NCBI GenBank assembly: GCA_025056745.1
Contig: JANWVQ010000018.1
Location: 1 to 64,000 of the forward strand
Direction of reading: 5' to 3'
Length of the DNA: 64,000 nt
Source of the DNA: Ignavibacterium sp.
Lineage (GTDB): Bacteria; Bacteroidota; Ignavibacteria; Ignavibacteriales; Ignavibacteriaceae
Shown: piece by piece, positions 9,353 through 19,812 of the stretch
How positions within the stretch are numbered: position 1 is the stretch's first letter
Layout of the letters: each line of letters opens with the position of its first letter
Translations under genes and position numbers: made by a program
Notes under the pieces: model-generated
Told to the model about the DNA's origin: nothing
What the model saw: only the letters and a program-made list of their open reading frames with translations
The model's database searches: none

Positions 9353-11361
9353 TGAAACAATTTCAGTTAGTTTCAAACTATAAACCAGCTGGCGATCAAC
9401 CTCAAGCTATTGAAAAACTTGTTGAGGGTTTAAAACGTGGAGACAAACATCAAGTATTGCTTGGTGTAACTGGTAGTGGAAAAACTTTCACTATCTCTAA
9501 CGTAATTCAACAAGTTAATAAACCAACTTTGGTTATTTCTCATAACAAAACTTTAGCTGCACAACTTTATTCTGAATTCAAAGCTTTTTTCCCTTACAAT
9601 GCAGTTGAGTTTTTTATTAGCTATTACGATTACTATCAACCAGAAGCTTATGTAGTTTCAAAGGATTTATATATCGAAAAAGATATATCAATAAACGAAG
9701 AAATTGATAGATTGAGATTGAAAGCCACTACTGCATTAATTGAAGGAAGAAGAGATGTAATTGTAGTTGCAAGTGTTAGCTGCATCTATGGAATCGGTGC
9801 ACCTGAAGATTATGCCCGACAAATTATTTTTGTTCATCAGGGCGATAAGATCGATAAAAAAAAATTTCTTCGTCAACTAATTGATATTTATTATACTCGA
9901 AATGATACAGAATATCAACGGGGAGCATTCAGAGCTCGTGGAGATGTTATCGAAATAATCCCTGCATATCAAAATGAAGAAGCAATTAGAATTTCTCTTT
10001 GGGATAATGAAGTCGAAAAAATATCTTATATAGATATTAACACTGGCAAAGAAATTCAACAAGTAGAATCTGTTCCGATTTATCCAGCCAAATATTTCGT
10101 AACTGATAGAGATCGAATGCAAAAAGCAATTTACAGCATTGAGCAAGAGTTAAAAGAAAGAGTTAATGAATTAAATAAACTTGAAAAGTACCTTGAGGCA
10201 GCTCGCCTCGAACAAAGAACGAAATTTGATATTGAAATGATGAAAGAAATTGGATATTGCTCAGGAATCGAAAATTACAGTAGGCATCTTGATGGAAGGC
10301 CAGCAGGCTCTCGCCCTTTCAACTTATTAGATTATTTCCCAAAAGATTTTTTAACAGTAATTGATGAATCACACGTTACTATTCCACAAATTAGAGGAAT
10401 GTATAATGGTGATAGAAGTAGAAAAATGACATTAGTTGAATATGGATTCCGTTTGCCTTCTGCATTAGATAATCGCCCGATGACTTTTGAAGAATTTGAG
10501 TCAATGTTAAATCAAGTTATTTATGTCAGTGCAACTCCCGGTGATTATGAATTAGAAAAATCAGGTGGAGTGATCGTAGAGCAAATCATTCGTCCAACTG
10601 GTTTACTCGATCCTGAAATCGAAGTAAGACCTATAAAAGGACAAATTGATGATTTAATTGCTGAAATCAGAGCAAGAGCTGCTAAAAAAGAAAGATGCCT
10701 TGTTACAACTTTGACCAAAAAAATGTCTGAAGATTTAGCAGATTACTTTGATAAAATAGGCATTAGAGTTCGTTACATTCACAGTGATATAGATTCAATC
10801 GAGAGAGTTGAAATTTTACGTGGCTTAAGATTAGGCGAGTTTGATGTTTTAGTCGGAGTAAACTTGCTCCGCGAAGGTTTGGATTTACCTGAAGTTTCTT
10901 TGGTTGCAATAATAGATGCTGACAAAGAAGGTTTTTTAAGAAGTGAACGTTCATTGATGCAAACTGCTGGCAGAACTGCTAGAAATGTTAATGGTAAAGT
11001 AATTATGTATGCCGATGTTATTACTGACTCAATGAAAAAAATGATTGATGAAACAAACAGAAGAAGAAAACTTCAACAAGAATACAATGAAAAAAATGGA
11101 ATTACACCAGTAACAATTTATAAGTCAGTTGAAGAAATTCTATCCTCTACTTCACTTGCAGAAATTAAAAAGAAAGAGGAAAAAACTGATTACTCTTTTA
11201 CAAAAGTCGCTGAACCTATATTAAAATATATGTCCAAGGAGCAGAAAGAAGATTTAATTGAGCAATTAACTAATGAGATGTATCAAGCAGCCAAAGATCT
11301 TGATTTCGAACGCGCAGCATTTTTAAGAGATGAAATAAATAGATTGAAAAATAAAATTTAG
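9352..11361 (+). CDS. uvrB: Excinuclease ABC subunit B
   Basis: [37 protein letters not shown]-type helicase motifs, C-terminal UVR motif; 669 aa full length. Confidence 0.98.
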   Translation: MKQFQLVSNYKPAGDQPQAIEKLVEGLKRGDKHQVLLGVTGSGKTFTISNVIQQVNKPTLVISHNKTLAAQLYSEFKAFFPYNAVEFFISYYDYYQPEAYVVSKDLYIEKDISINEEIDRLRLKATTALIEGRRDVIVVASVSCIYGIGAPEDYARQIIFVHQGDKIDKKKFLRQLIDIYYTRNDTEYQRGAFRARGDVIEIIPAYQNEEAIRISLWDNEVEKISYIDINTGKEIQQVESVPIYPAKYFVTDRDRMQKAIYSIEQELKERVNELNKLEKYLEAARLEQRTKFDIEMMKEIGYCSGIENYSRHLDGRPAGSRPFNLLDYFPKDFLTVIDESHVTIPQIRGMYNGDRSRKMTLVEYGFRLPSALDNRPMTFEEFESMLNQVIYVSATPGDYELEKSGGVIVEQIIRPTGLLDPEIEVRPIKGQIDDLIAEIRARAAKKERCLVTTLTKKMSEDLADYFDKIGIRVRYIHSDIDSIERVEILRGLRLGEFDVLVGVNLLREGLDLPEVSLVAIIDADKEGFLRSERSLMQTAGRTARNVNGKVIMYADVITDSMKKMIDETNRRRKLQQEYNEKNGITPVTIYKSVEEILSSTSLAEIKKKEEKTDYSFTKVAEPILKYMSKEQKEDLIEQLTNEMYQAAKDLDFERAAFLRDEINRLKNKI

Positions 11362-11670
11362 CTTGTGAAATGAATTTGTTTTTTAATCGAATAAAAGTCC
11401 ATTAAACTCTGATCAAAACCTATAAAGTCCTTTTTTCTAATTGGGATTATTCCTTAAATAAATAGAACCAAATCTTTTAACTCAATCAATCTTCAATATA
11501 AAGTTTAATAATTTTCTTATCGTTTATAATGTATATACTTCAATTACAATTCAAAAATCTTTAATTATCTAATAAATATTTATTACTAAAAATAATTTTT
11601 AGATTGAAAGTAGAAAAAGTTACAATTACAGATTCGTTTCAAATTAAACATTAATCTATTATTATATTTA

Positions 11671-14607
11671 TCATAGCGTCCAAAATAGAGAGGCATAAAG
11701 AGATAAGAATCTATATGCAACTTCATCTCTACTTGTCTTTCCAGCTAAGCCATAAATATAAAGTTGTAAGTTATCTCTCAGATTATATTTAAATGATAAT
11801 CCCCCTTGCATAATAATAAAATCATTTAATGGCACATAACCCAACTTACCAATGGCTTTGAATTCAGTTGTTGAGTCCTTTATTACATACCAATCAGCCC
11901 AGATTGAATGAGATTCGAACTCTCGTGGCGTGTAATACAAATTAGAGCGATATCTAAAGTTTTGATAATGATATTCATATCCAGCTAAAACGTTTTCTGT
12001 AAAGTATCTTCCTATTCTGAACTGAAAATCATTACCCTTATTTTTTCCATAAGTCAATTCATTTCTAAAATATAGGTCAGTTATAGGAGGAATTATTGTA
12101 AATTCCGGTTTGACTTCAACATATTGAAAGTGGCTATATACATATACACCAAAATCAAAATTATATTCGCCTTCAAGTCTATAAATAGATGTGGGGAATC
12201 TGTTCCATAGCAGATAAGGTGAATATAATAACAATGAGCCATCAGCATAATTATAAATTCCTGCGACATAGAATTTATTTTTTTCATCATATCTTAAAAA
12301 AGCATCTCTTGCGGGTTTTCTTAAATAACCGCCAATGGTCGTTCGGCCTAATCCTACCCCACCAGATAATTTACTCTTGTAATTGAAATAAAGATGGCCT
12401 TTGAATGTGTTGAAATCCAAATCGCCATTTACACTTGTGAAAATGTTTGTTCTATAAAATGAGATCCCTGCAGAAAAAATTGAAATCAATCCAACTTCAA
12501 CTCTTCCACCATAATTCAAGAAATTAAATCCAATATTATCAGTATAAAAAGCAATCGAAGGTGAGATACCAACATAGCTCAGTAAAGTTTGAAATAAAGA
12601 AGATGAACTTCCTCTTGGTAACCATTTATATCTCATTTTAACTAAAGAAACTTGAGCAGTATCTAACTCCCATTCCAATAACTTGTCATATATTTTCTCA
12701 GCTTTATCCGCATCGCCGTATAGTGCATAAGAATCACCTAAGTAAAGATTTGCTTCAAAGTTATCAGGTTCTTTTTTAACTAAATCCTCGAAAGCTTTCA
12801 CAGCACTTATAGAATCACGCATTGAATAATAAACTTTGGCTCTTTGAAGTTCAGCATCGAAATAATCGCCTTGCGCTAATGCATTGTTGTATGCTTCAAT
12901 AGCTTTGTCATATTGCTCTGCACAGTATAGAATATCTCCAAATTCTTTATAAAATAGAATGCTTGGTTCGACTCTTTGTTTATATTCCTCGTAGTATTGG
13001 ATAGCATTTAGACAGTCACCAGCTAATGCTAATTGACGTCCTTGTTCGAGTATTTTATAATTTTCTTCTTCTTCAGCTCTTAACTTTAAAAGATCTATGT
13101 TTGATTGCAAAGCAGCTATGTCTGGATTTGCTGGTTCCAAAACTACGGCTCTGTCCACGAAAGTCTGGGCTTCATCAAATCGTTTTTGATAAGCTCTTAA
13201 GGTTCCCATAGAAATAAGTGCAGGAACATACTTTGGTCTAACTCTTAAAACATTAGTCAAATATTCATCAGCTAAATCTAAATCTCTATCAGTCCAAATT
13301 GATAGTTGTGCTCTGAACATTTGATAATCTATGTTTCCAGGATATTGTTTCAAAAGTTCATCCATAATTTCGATTGATTTATCAAAATCTCTATCCCAAG
13401 CCAAATAACGGGCATAGTTAAATTTCAATTCAGGATCATTGTCGTTAGGAACTAATTCATAATATTTTTCAATAACACTTATTGCATTTATATAATCTTC
13501 CTGATAAGCATAATATTGCGATGCAATCTTGACGGCATTAATATCAGTAGGATTGCTTTCCAAGGTCTTCTTAGCTTGATCAATTTTTTGTTGATAAATT
13601 TTATCTCTATAATCATTCACATAATTCCAGTTATCATCAAATCGTTTTGTGCCTTTATATTCTTGTCTTAAGACCTGTAACTGTTGATAAGCCTCTTCTA
13701 ATCTTTCTTCTTTTATTAATTCTTCAACTAGCTTGAATCGAGCTTCATCATTTTGAGGATCATTACGGAGAAGTCTGTAATAATAATCAATCGCATAAAC
13801 ACGCTCTTTTGGAATTAAATCTTGAGCGCGTCTTTTTGTTGTATCATTTACCTGATAAATCAATCCTTTCCCTCGAACAAGATCTAAACCATCGAGAGCT
13901 TCTTTGAAAAATGGTCTTAATTCAAGTGCTTTGAGGAATGCCTGTTCAGCAAGCTTATTTTTTCCTAACCAATGTAAAAAGTATCCATAACGAGACCAAA
14001 GTCTGTGATCAGTCGGATACTTTTCAGTGTATTTTTTAAGCCAAGGTTCACCTTTTTGAATATGATTATTTTTAGCAAGAATCTCTGTATATCGGATTAA
14101 TTCATCTGCTGAAGGATCTTCTCGCTTTAAATATTCATCATACCATTTTTCAGCTTCAAGCCATTCGCCTAATCTTTTGTAATTTTTCCCAATCTCAAGG
14201 TAGTTTTTGGGTACTGCAGGATTAATTGCTATTTCCCGTTTATAGCCTTCAATTGAATTGTAAATTTGAGTATACCATTTATCAGTAACCCGAGAAAGAT
14301 TTTGTTGAATTTCTTTATTGTTTGGAGCGATTTTTAATGCAGTGCGAAGGTCATAAACAGCCATTTCAAAATTACCACGATTTTCATAACAAAGAGCTCT
14401 CAGGTTAAGCCCATCAGCATTTTGAGGATTTGCAGATATGAATCTATTCAAAGTCTCAATAGCTTCTCCATATCTTCCCGCTTTCATCAACTCTTGGGCT
14501 TTTGCCTTTAGATCTTCACTTGGCCTATTTTGTGAATAGATATCGGAATAGAAAACTGATAATATTAAAAAAATTATAAGCAATATTTTCATCATATTAT
14601 TTCTCAT
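11671..14607 (-). CDS. Tetratricopeptide-repeat protein with C-terminal outer-membrane beta-barrel (YaiO/PgaA-like architecture)
   Basis: Signal peptide, multiple TPRs, then about 300 aa of alternating beta-strands ending in aromatic residues (LSLYASLFWTL). Confidence 0.75.
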   Translation of the reverse strand: MRNNMMKILLIIFLILSVFYSDIYSQNRPSEDLKAKAQELMKAGRYGEAIETLNRFISANPQNADGLNLRALCYENRGNFEMAVYDLRTALKIAPNNKEIQQNLSRVTDKWYTQIYNSIEGYKREIAINPAVPKNYLEIGKNYKRLGEWLEAEKWYDEYLKREDPSADELIRYTEILAKNNHIQKGEPWLKKYTEKYPTDHRLWSRYGYFLHWLGKNKLAEQAFLKALELRPFFKEALDGLDLVRGKGLIYQVNDTTKRRAQDLIPKERVYAIDYYYRLLRNDPQNDEARFKLVEELIKEERLEEAYQQLQVLRQEYKGTKRFDDNWNYVNDYRDKIYQQKIDQAKKTLESNPTDINAVKIASQYYAYQEDYINAISVIEKYYELVPNDNDPELKFNYARYLAWDRDFDKSIEIMDELLKQYPGNIDYQMFRAQLSIWTDRDLDLADEYLTNVLRVRPKYVPALISMGTLRAYQKRFDEAQTFVDRAVVLEPANPDIAALQSNIDLLKLRAEEEENYKILEQGRQLALAGDCLNAIQYYEEYKQRVEPSILFYKEFGDILYCAEQYDKAIEAYNNALAQGDYFDAELQRAKVYYSMRDSISAVKAFEDLVKKEPDNFEANLYLGDSYALYGDADKAEKIYDKLLEWELDTAQVSLVKMRYKWLPRGSSSSLFQTLLSYVGISPSIAFYTDNIGFNFLNYGGRVEVGLISIFSAGISFYRTNIFTSVNGDLDFNTFKGHLYFNYKSKLSGGVGLGRTTIGGYLRKPARDAFLRYDEKNKFYVAGIYNYADGSLLLYSPYLLWNRFPTSIYRLEGEYNFDFGVYVYSHFQYVEVKPEFTIIPPITDLYFRNELTYGKNKGNDFQFRIGRYFTENVLAGYEYHYQNFRYRSNLYYTPREFESHSIWADWYVIKDSTTEFKAIGKLGYVPLNDFIIMQGGLSFKYNLRDNLQLYIYGLAGKTSRDEVAYRFLSLYASLFWTL

Positions 14608-14629
14608 AAAAATTTTATCATCTCAAAAC

Positions 14630-16093
14630 TTAAAATTGGAAATAAATAAATGGATGAACGTCCAATGCTTTAAATTGAACAACAATCCAGATCACTATAG
14701 TTATTATTATTGCCTGTGATATCAATGATGCATTGGATATTTTTTCAGTTACAAAATCTTCTAACTTTTTAGGCGTAAAATGGCTTAAAAATCCTATTAC
14801 CATCAATGCAAAAACAATCGAATAACCATTAATAAATTGTAAAAAAACTTCTGGTTTGAAATAATAAAAAATTTGATTAACCATATCAATTCCGTGTTGC
14901 GTCGATTGAGCTCTAAAGAAGATCATTGATATAGCCCAAATATGAAAAGTAACTATCGCTCCAAACAATTTCAGTATTTTAGATTTTTCTAATTTTTCTG
15001 GGAGATTGGTTATTCTTTCAAAAGCTAAAGCTGTTCCGTGAATTCCGCCCCAAACTACGAAATTCCAACTCGCTCCGTGCCAAAGTCCACCTAACAACAT
15101 AGTTAGCATTAGATTGATATAGGTTCTTACTTTTCCAAGTCTATTACCGCCTAAAGAGATATACAAATAATCTCTTAGCCAAGATGATAGAGAAAGATGC
15201 CATCTTCTCCAGAACTCAGTTATTGTAACTGCTTTATAAGGGGAATTGAAATTCATAGGCAACTTAAATCCAAGTAACAATGCAAGTCCAATTGCCATAT
15301 CAGAATAGCCTGAAAAATCACAATATATTTGAAGACAATATCCATAGAGTGCTAACAAATTCTCTACACCGGTATATCTTGCTGGCCAATCGAAAACTCT
15401 ATCAACGAAATTGATACTTATATAATCAGCTATAACTGCTTTTTTTAATAATCCAGCAATAATCAGGAATAAAGCTTTACCTATATCAGCTTTTGTTATT
15501 AAAGGCCTGTTATGTATTTGTGGTAAGAAATCTGCAGCTCTTACAATTGGCCCTGCTACAAGTTGCGGAAAGAATGAAACGAAGAATAAAAAGTCTGTGA
15601 AATTTCTTTCAGGAGTCAATTTATTTCTGTAAATATCGATTGTATAACTCATCGATTGAAAAGTGAAAAAAGATACTCCAACAGGTAGGAAGATATCTTG
15701 CAATGGAATATTAGATGAGAAAAGAGCATTAACATTGTTTATAAAGAAGTTAGTGTATTTGAAATATCCAAGTATTCCAAGATTTGCAATCAGACTCAGT
15801 ATTAGAAACAATTTTCGCTTGAACTTTAAATTAGTATTATGAATTACAATTCCAGCGATATAGTCTATCAAGGAACTGATTATTACTAGAATAAAAAATA
15901 TTCCACTCGATTTGTAGTAAAAATAAATCGAGCTTATCGTCAAAAAGATTATTTTCGCTCTTTTATAATTAGTAAAAAGCTTGTTAAATATTAAAACAAA
16001 CAAAAAGAAATAAAGGAAAAAACCCGAATTGAATAAAAGCGGTGCTTGCGGGTTATATGAAAGAATCTCTATTAGTTTCTCAACAAAATTCAT
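14630..16093 (-). CDS. MBOAT family O-acyltransferase (AlgI-like)
   Basis: Polytopic; PVGVSFFTFQSMSYTIDIYR, FFPQLVAGPIVRA, CDFSGYSDMAIGLALLLGF, TEFWRRWHLSLSSWLRDYLYI, LLGGLWHGASWNFVVWG. Confidence 0.95.
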   Translation of the reverse strand: MNFVEKLIEILSYNPQAPLLFNSGFFLYFFLFVLIFNKLFTNYKRAKIIFLTISSIYFYYKSSGIFFILVIISSLIDYIAGIVIHNTNLKFKRKLFLILSLIANLGILGYFKYTNFFINNVNALFSSNIPLQDIFLPVGVSFFTFQSMSYTIDIYRNKLTPERNFTDFLFFVSFFPQLVAGPIVRAADFLPQIHNRPLITKADIGKALFLIIAGLLKKAVIADYISINFVDRVFDWPARYTGVENLLALYGYCLQIYCDFSGYSDMAIGLALLLGFKLPMNFNSPYKAVTITEFWRRWHLSLSSWLRDYLYISLGGNRLGKVRTYINLMLTMLLGGLWHGASWNFVVWGGIHGTALAFERITNLPEKLEKSKILKLFGAIVTFHIWAISMIFFRAQSTQHGIDMVNQIFYYFKPEVFLQFINGYSIVFALMVIGFLSHFTPKKLEDFVTEKISNASLISQAIIITIVIWIVVQFKALDVHPFIYFQF

Positions 16094-16097
16094 AGGC

Positions 16098-17543
16098 TTA
16101 TTTTAATTTTGTATAGGCCTGAATGAGAGATTCAGCGAGGAGACTTGCCAATTTCTTTGCACCTCTTTCGTTAAAGTGTATGTAATCTTTCGCAGCTAAT
16201 GGTGGATTTGCATCAACCCAGTTGGACATCGAATTTTCTCCTCCCATAACTTCAAAGAAATTCCAAAAGGCAATATTCGTAGCCTTAGCTATATTTTTTT
16301 GAGCATCTAAAAGTTCTTTAACTAAAGGATCTGTTTTCATTCCTTTATCTTGAACACTAATCATCAAAAAGGAAGTATTTGGAAGGATTTTTTTAAGATT
16401 TTCAATTACATTTATCATTGATTTTTCGTAATTAGTAAAATCACCTCTTGCAGCGCCAAGTGCATTCAAACCAAACTCAAAAATAACAAGCTTATAGTTC
16501 ATCTTACTTGAAAATTCCTTCACCAGATCTTCATCAAATTTATTTAAGTCAACTCCAGAGTTTCCTCTCATTGCAAAATTATCCACATAAATTCCATTTC
16601 CATTTTCTAAACTTACTCCAAAAACCTGCGCTTGGTCTTCAAGAGGAAATTCTATTCTTACAGAGTTTGCTGGTTTGGTTAAATTTATAGTAAGAATGTT
16701 TAACGATTTACCAGGAATTAGTTTTTCACTTCTCTTTTCGTTCCCATTGAAAACAAAATTTACATTTGAAGGTTTTGCATTTGTGTAAAGTAATTTAACT
16801 GTAGAAAAATTTTTAAGATATTTGTAAAGATGAGGAGTTGAATATTCAACCCAGCTTCCTGCTTTTGGAACAAATGTTTCTCCATTAAAGCCAATTGGAA
16901 ATCTATTTGGATTTCCTGAATAAACTGTTCCAACCTTCCAATCTGAAGAGAATGATATTTTTGTTGATTGTCTGAAATTAACATCTTGAGTTGTTATTGG
17001 AAGCAATCCAACGCCGTTCCCACCAAAGCGATTTTGTAATAATTCACGAAAATCCGCTGTTACTAAATCTCCTTCAATCATTGAATCACCGAAATGAGCA
17101 ATTCGTACAACTTCACTTTTAGTTTTATTCAGGCCATCAAAGAAGAATTTTAATTGTTGAACGTTACCAACGATTGGTTGATTTTTCAGAACTACCTTAT
17201 TGCCTTTAACGAAAATTGTATCATTATTTGCATCTGATAAGTTTTTAGCTAAAAACAAATTAAAAATAGAAGCTTTGATTTTTTCTTTTAGTTGTAAACC
17301 ATCAATTGAATCATTGCTGTTTGGATTTAAATCATACTTCGGTTTGAAAAAGTCATCTTCTTCAATTGGTTTTTCGGGTTTTATTTCAGGTTTGGGATTT
17401 TCCTTGAAGTCAGAGAAAATGTCAACATTTTTAATTTTAAATCCTGATAAATCAAATTGAAATGGGATGAATGAAAGAATTGCTACGAATAAAAAAACTG
17501 TAGCGGTTAGATAAAGCGGGTAATCATCAACATTTTTTTTCAT
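16098..17543 (-). CDS. SGNH/GDSL hydrolase family protein, membrane-anchored
   Basis: N-terminal TM; VRIAHFGDSMIEGD (block I) and DYIHFNERGAKKLA (D-x-x-H block); adjacent to MBOAT. Confidence 0.8.
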   Translation of the reverse strand: MKKNVDDYPLYLTATVFLFVAILSFIPFQFDLSGFKIKNVDIFSDFKENPKPEIKPEKPIEEDDFFKPKYDLNPNSNDSIDGLQLKEKIKASIFNLFLAKNLSDANNDTIFVKGNKVVLKNQPIVGNVQQLKFFFDGLNKTKSEVVRIAHFGDSMIEGDLVTADFRELLQNRFGGNGVGLLPITTQDVNFRQSTKISFSSDWKVGTVYSGNPNRFPIGFNGETFVPKAGSWVEYSTPHLYKYLKNFSTVKLLYTNAKPSNVNFVFNGNEKRSEKLIPGKSLNILTINLTKPANSVRIEFPLEDQAQVFGVSLENGNGIYVDNFAMRGNSGVDLNKFDEDLVKEFSSKMNYKLVIFEFGLNALGAARGDFTNYEKSMINVIENLKKILPNTSFLMISVQDKGMKTDPLVKELLDAQKNIAKATNIAFWNFFEVMGGENSMSNWVDANPPLAAKDYIHFNERGAKKLASLLAESLIQAYTKLK

Positions 17544-17554
17544 TTTTTTTGCCT

Positions 17555-18259
17555 TTATAAATTTAATTGTTTAAGAGCTTTTTCAACTTCTTCCCCCCAT
17601 ATTTTGTAACCTCTAGCATTTAAATGTAATCCATCGTAGGTAAAATCTTTATTTAAGAAGTTTCCATCTTTTAATTTAGAATTTATATCCAAAAATAATA
17701 TTTTATTATTAAAAGCGAAATTTTTAAGTAATGAGTTTAATTTATCTATCTCTTTATTTCTTCCCAGATTAACTTCACTTGGTTTTAAATTTGGATTGTT
17801 ATTTCGTAACCATTCCTCTCCCCAATTCTCAGCAGCATAAATTGTTGATTGTATTACGACCTTTATATTTCTGGATAGGAGTGAAGCTATAATTTCTTGA
17901 TAAGTTTTGAAAATTTCATCAACTGAAGTCCAATTGTAAATATCATTAACTCCACCCATAATAAAAACTACTTTTGGATTTAACTTAAAAATGTAATCAA
18001 GTCTTTTTTTATAACCCGCTAAAACATCAGATGGAATTCCTCTATTGACCACATCACTTCTACCTAATAGTTCATTCCAATCAACTCCTTTTGTTAAAGA
18101 ATTTCCCAACATAACAATGTTTGCTGACTTGGTTTTGTAAATATTATACAACTCGATTTGTTGCTTGTAATTTGGATTTTCTTGTGAGAAGTGATTTTCA
18201 ATCATAAGGAAAATGATTAATAATATTTTGATGAACAATTTCAATTTTATTTGAAACAT
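17555..18259 (-). CDS. SGNH/GDSL hydrolase
   Basis: IVMLGNSLTKGVDW, VVFIMGGVNDIYN, TYDGLHLNARGYKIW; signal peptide. Confidence 0.85.
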   Translation of the reverse strand: MFQIKLKLFIKILLIIFLMIENHFSQENPNYKQQIELYNIYKTKSANIVMLGNSLTKGVDWNELLGRSDVVNRGIPSDVLAGYKKRLDYIFKLNPKVVFIMGGVNDIYNWTSVDEIFKTYQEIIASLLSRNIKVVIQSTIYAAENWGEEWLRNNNPNLKPSEVNLGRNKEIDKLNSLLKNFAFNNKILFLDINSKLKDGNFLNKDFTYDGLHLNARGYKIWGEEVEKALKQLNL

Positions 18260-18375
18260 ATAGTATTTGATAATTATTACGATTCCTATATTTAAGTTAA
18301 AATTTCTTACCTAAAAATACTAATTGTTTTTAGAGCATCATAAAGATTATTTTTGATAAACAAATTTTAAAGATT

Positions 18376-19491
18376 ATGACAACAGAAAAAATTCTTCGCT
18401 CAATTCCAAAGGTTCTATTGCACGATCATTTAGATGGTGGATTAAGACCTCAAACAGTAATTGAATTAGCTTCAGATTGTAACTATAATAAACTTCCAAC
18501 CAAAGACCCGGAAGAATTAGCAGATTGGTTTCATCGTGGAGCTAACAAAGGTAATCTTGTAGAATATTTGCAAGGTTTCGAACACACAACTGCTGTAATG
18601 CAATCAAAAGATGCATTAATGCGTGTTGCTTATGAGATGATGGAAGATATGAAAAATGATGGAGTGGTATATGTGGAAACGAGATTTGCTCCTGTATTTC
18701 ATACAAATAAAGGCCTTTATCTTGAAGATACTGTTCAAGCTGTATTAGAAGGTTTGGAAAAAGGTAAAAGAGATTTTGGGGTTGGATATGGTTTAATCTT
18801 ATGTGGGATGAGAAATATGAAAAATACTCTTGAAATTGCTGAATTAGCAGTTAATTTCAGAAGAGATGGAGTTGTAGGATTTGATTTAGCAGGAGAAGAA
18901 GGAGGTTATCCACCCAAAAAACATATCGAAGCTTTCCAATTCATACAAAGATCTAATTTTAACATCACAATTCACGCTGGAGAAGCTTTTGGCAAAGAAT
19001 CAATCTGGCAAGCAATTCAATGGTGCGGTGCCCACAGAATTGGCCACGCAACAAGATTAATCGAAGATATAATTACTGATTCATACGGAAATGTTGTTGC
19101 CTTTGGAGATTTAGCTCAATACATTTTGGATAAGAGGATACCGCTTGAAATTTGTCTACTTAGCAACGTTCATACTGGAGCCGTTGATCGAATTGAAAAT
19201 CATCCATTCGGAATCTTCTACAAAGAAAAATTTAGAGTTACTCTTAACACTGATGATAGATTAATGAGTAACACTTCTATGACAAAAGAATTTTTAACAG
19301 CAGTAAAATATTTTAATCTGAATTTTGATGACTTTGAGAAAATTACAATTAATTCAATGAAATCAGCTTTTATTCCATATAAGGAAAGGCTACATTACAT
19401 TTATAATGTCATAAAACCTGGTTATCAAAAAATTAGAGAACAAATTTTATCATTCAATAATGTAGAATTCAGAGATGAAGAAACTTTTTAA
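18376..19491 (+). CDS. add: Adenosine deaminase
   Basis: KVLLHDHLDGGLRPQTVIELA, ITIHAGEAFG, RIGHATRL, FRVTLNTDDRLMSNTSMTKEF. Confidence 0.88.
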   Translation: MTTEKILRSIPKVLLHDHLDGGLRPQTVIELASDCNYNKLPTKDPEELADWFHRGANKGNLVEYLQGFEHTTAVMQSKDALMRVAYEMMEDMKNDGVVYVETRFAPVFHTNKGLYLEDTVQAVLEGLEKGKRDFGVGYGLILCGMRNMKNTLEIAELAVNFRRDGVVGFDLAGEEGGYPPKKHIEAFQFIQRSNFNITIHAGEAFGKESIWQAIQWCGAHRIGHATRLIEDIITDSYGNVVAFGDLAQYILDKRIPLEICLLSNVHTGAVDRIENHPFGIFYKEKFRVTLNTDDRLMSNTSMTKEFLTAVKYFNLNFDDFEKITINSMKSAFIPYKERLHYIYNVIKPGYQKIREQILSFNNVEFRDEETF

Positions 19492-19810
19492 CAACTATAA
19501 TTTTGAATTTGATAAGAACGAAAAAAAATTATTAAAAGCTTACTGTTCTCAAATCTTGAAACAAATCTCTGGTAATCCCAAATTTTATTCTGAGGAGAGA
19601 GTGTTTAATTCAATAATTCAAAAGTTGGATAGCTCAGACACAACCATAAAACTAACTAGGGATGAAAAAACCAAGTTGTCAAATCAATTAAGGCAAAATG
19701 TTGAGAATCTTTCAAAGGAAATGAAAAAAGGTTGGTTTATAAGAAGATGGATTTACAAATCTTTATACAAACAATATAATATTCTATTAGAAAAACATTT
19801 TAAGAGTTAA
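19475..19810 (+). CDS. Hypothetical protein
   Basis: 111-aa basic ORF, 17-nt overlap with add and followed immediately by hutU; fills the gap between co-directional genes. Confidence 0.55.
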   Translation: MKKLFNNYNFEFDKNEKKLLKAYCSQILKQISGNPKFYSEERVFNSIIQKLDSSDTTIKLTRDEKTKLSNQLRQNVENLSKEMKKGWFIRRWIYKSLYKQYNILLEKHFKS

Positions 19811-19812
19811 TT

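Noticed and set aside
9877-10146. - strand 89-aa ORF antisense to uvrB
   Set aside because: Fully inside conserved uvrB; composition is shadow-ORF-like.
17200-17460. + strand 86-aa ORF antisense to the SGNH protein
   Set aside because: Shadow of the coding strand; no ribosome-binding site or family resemblance.
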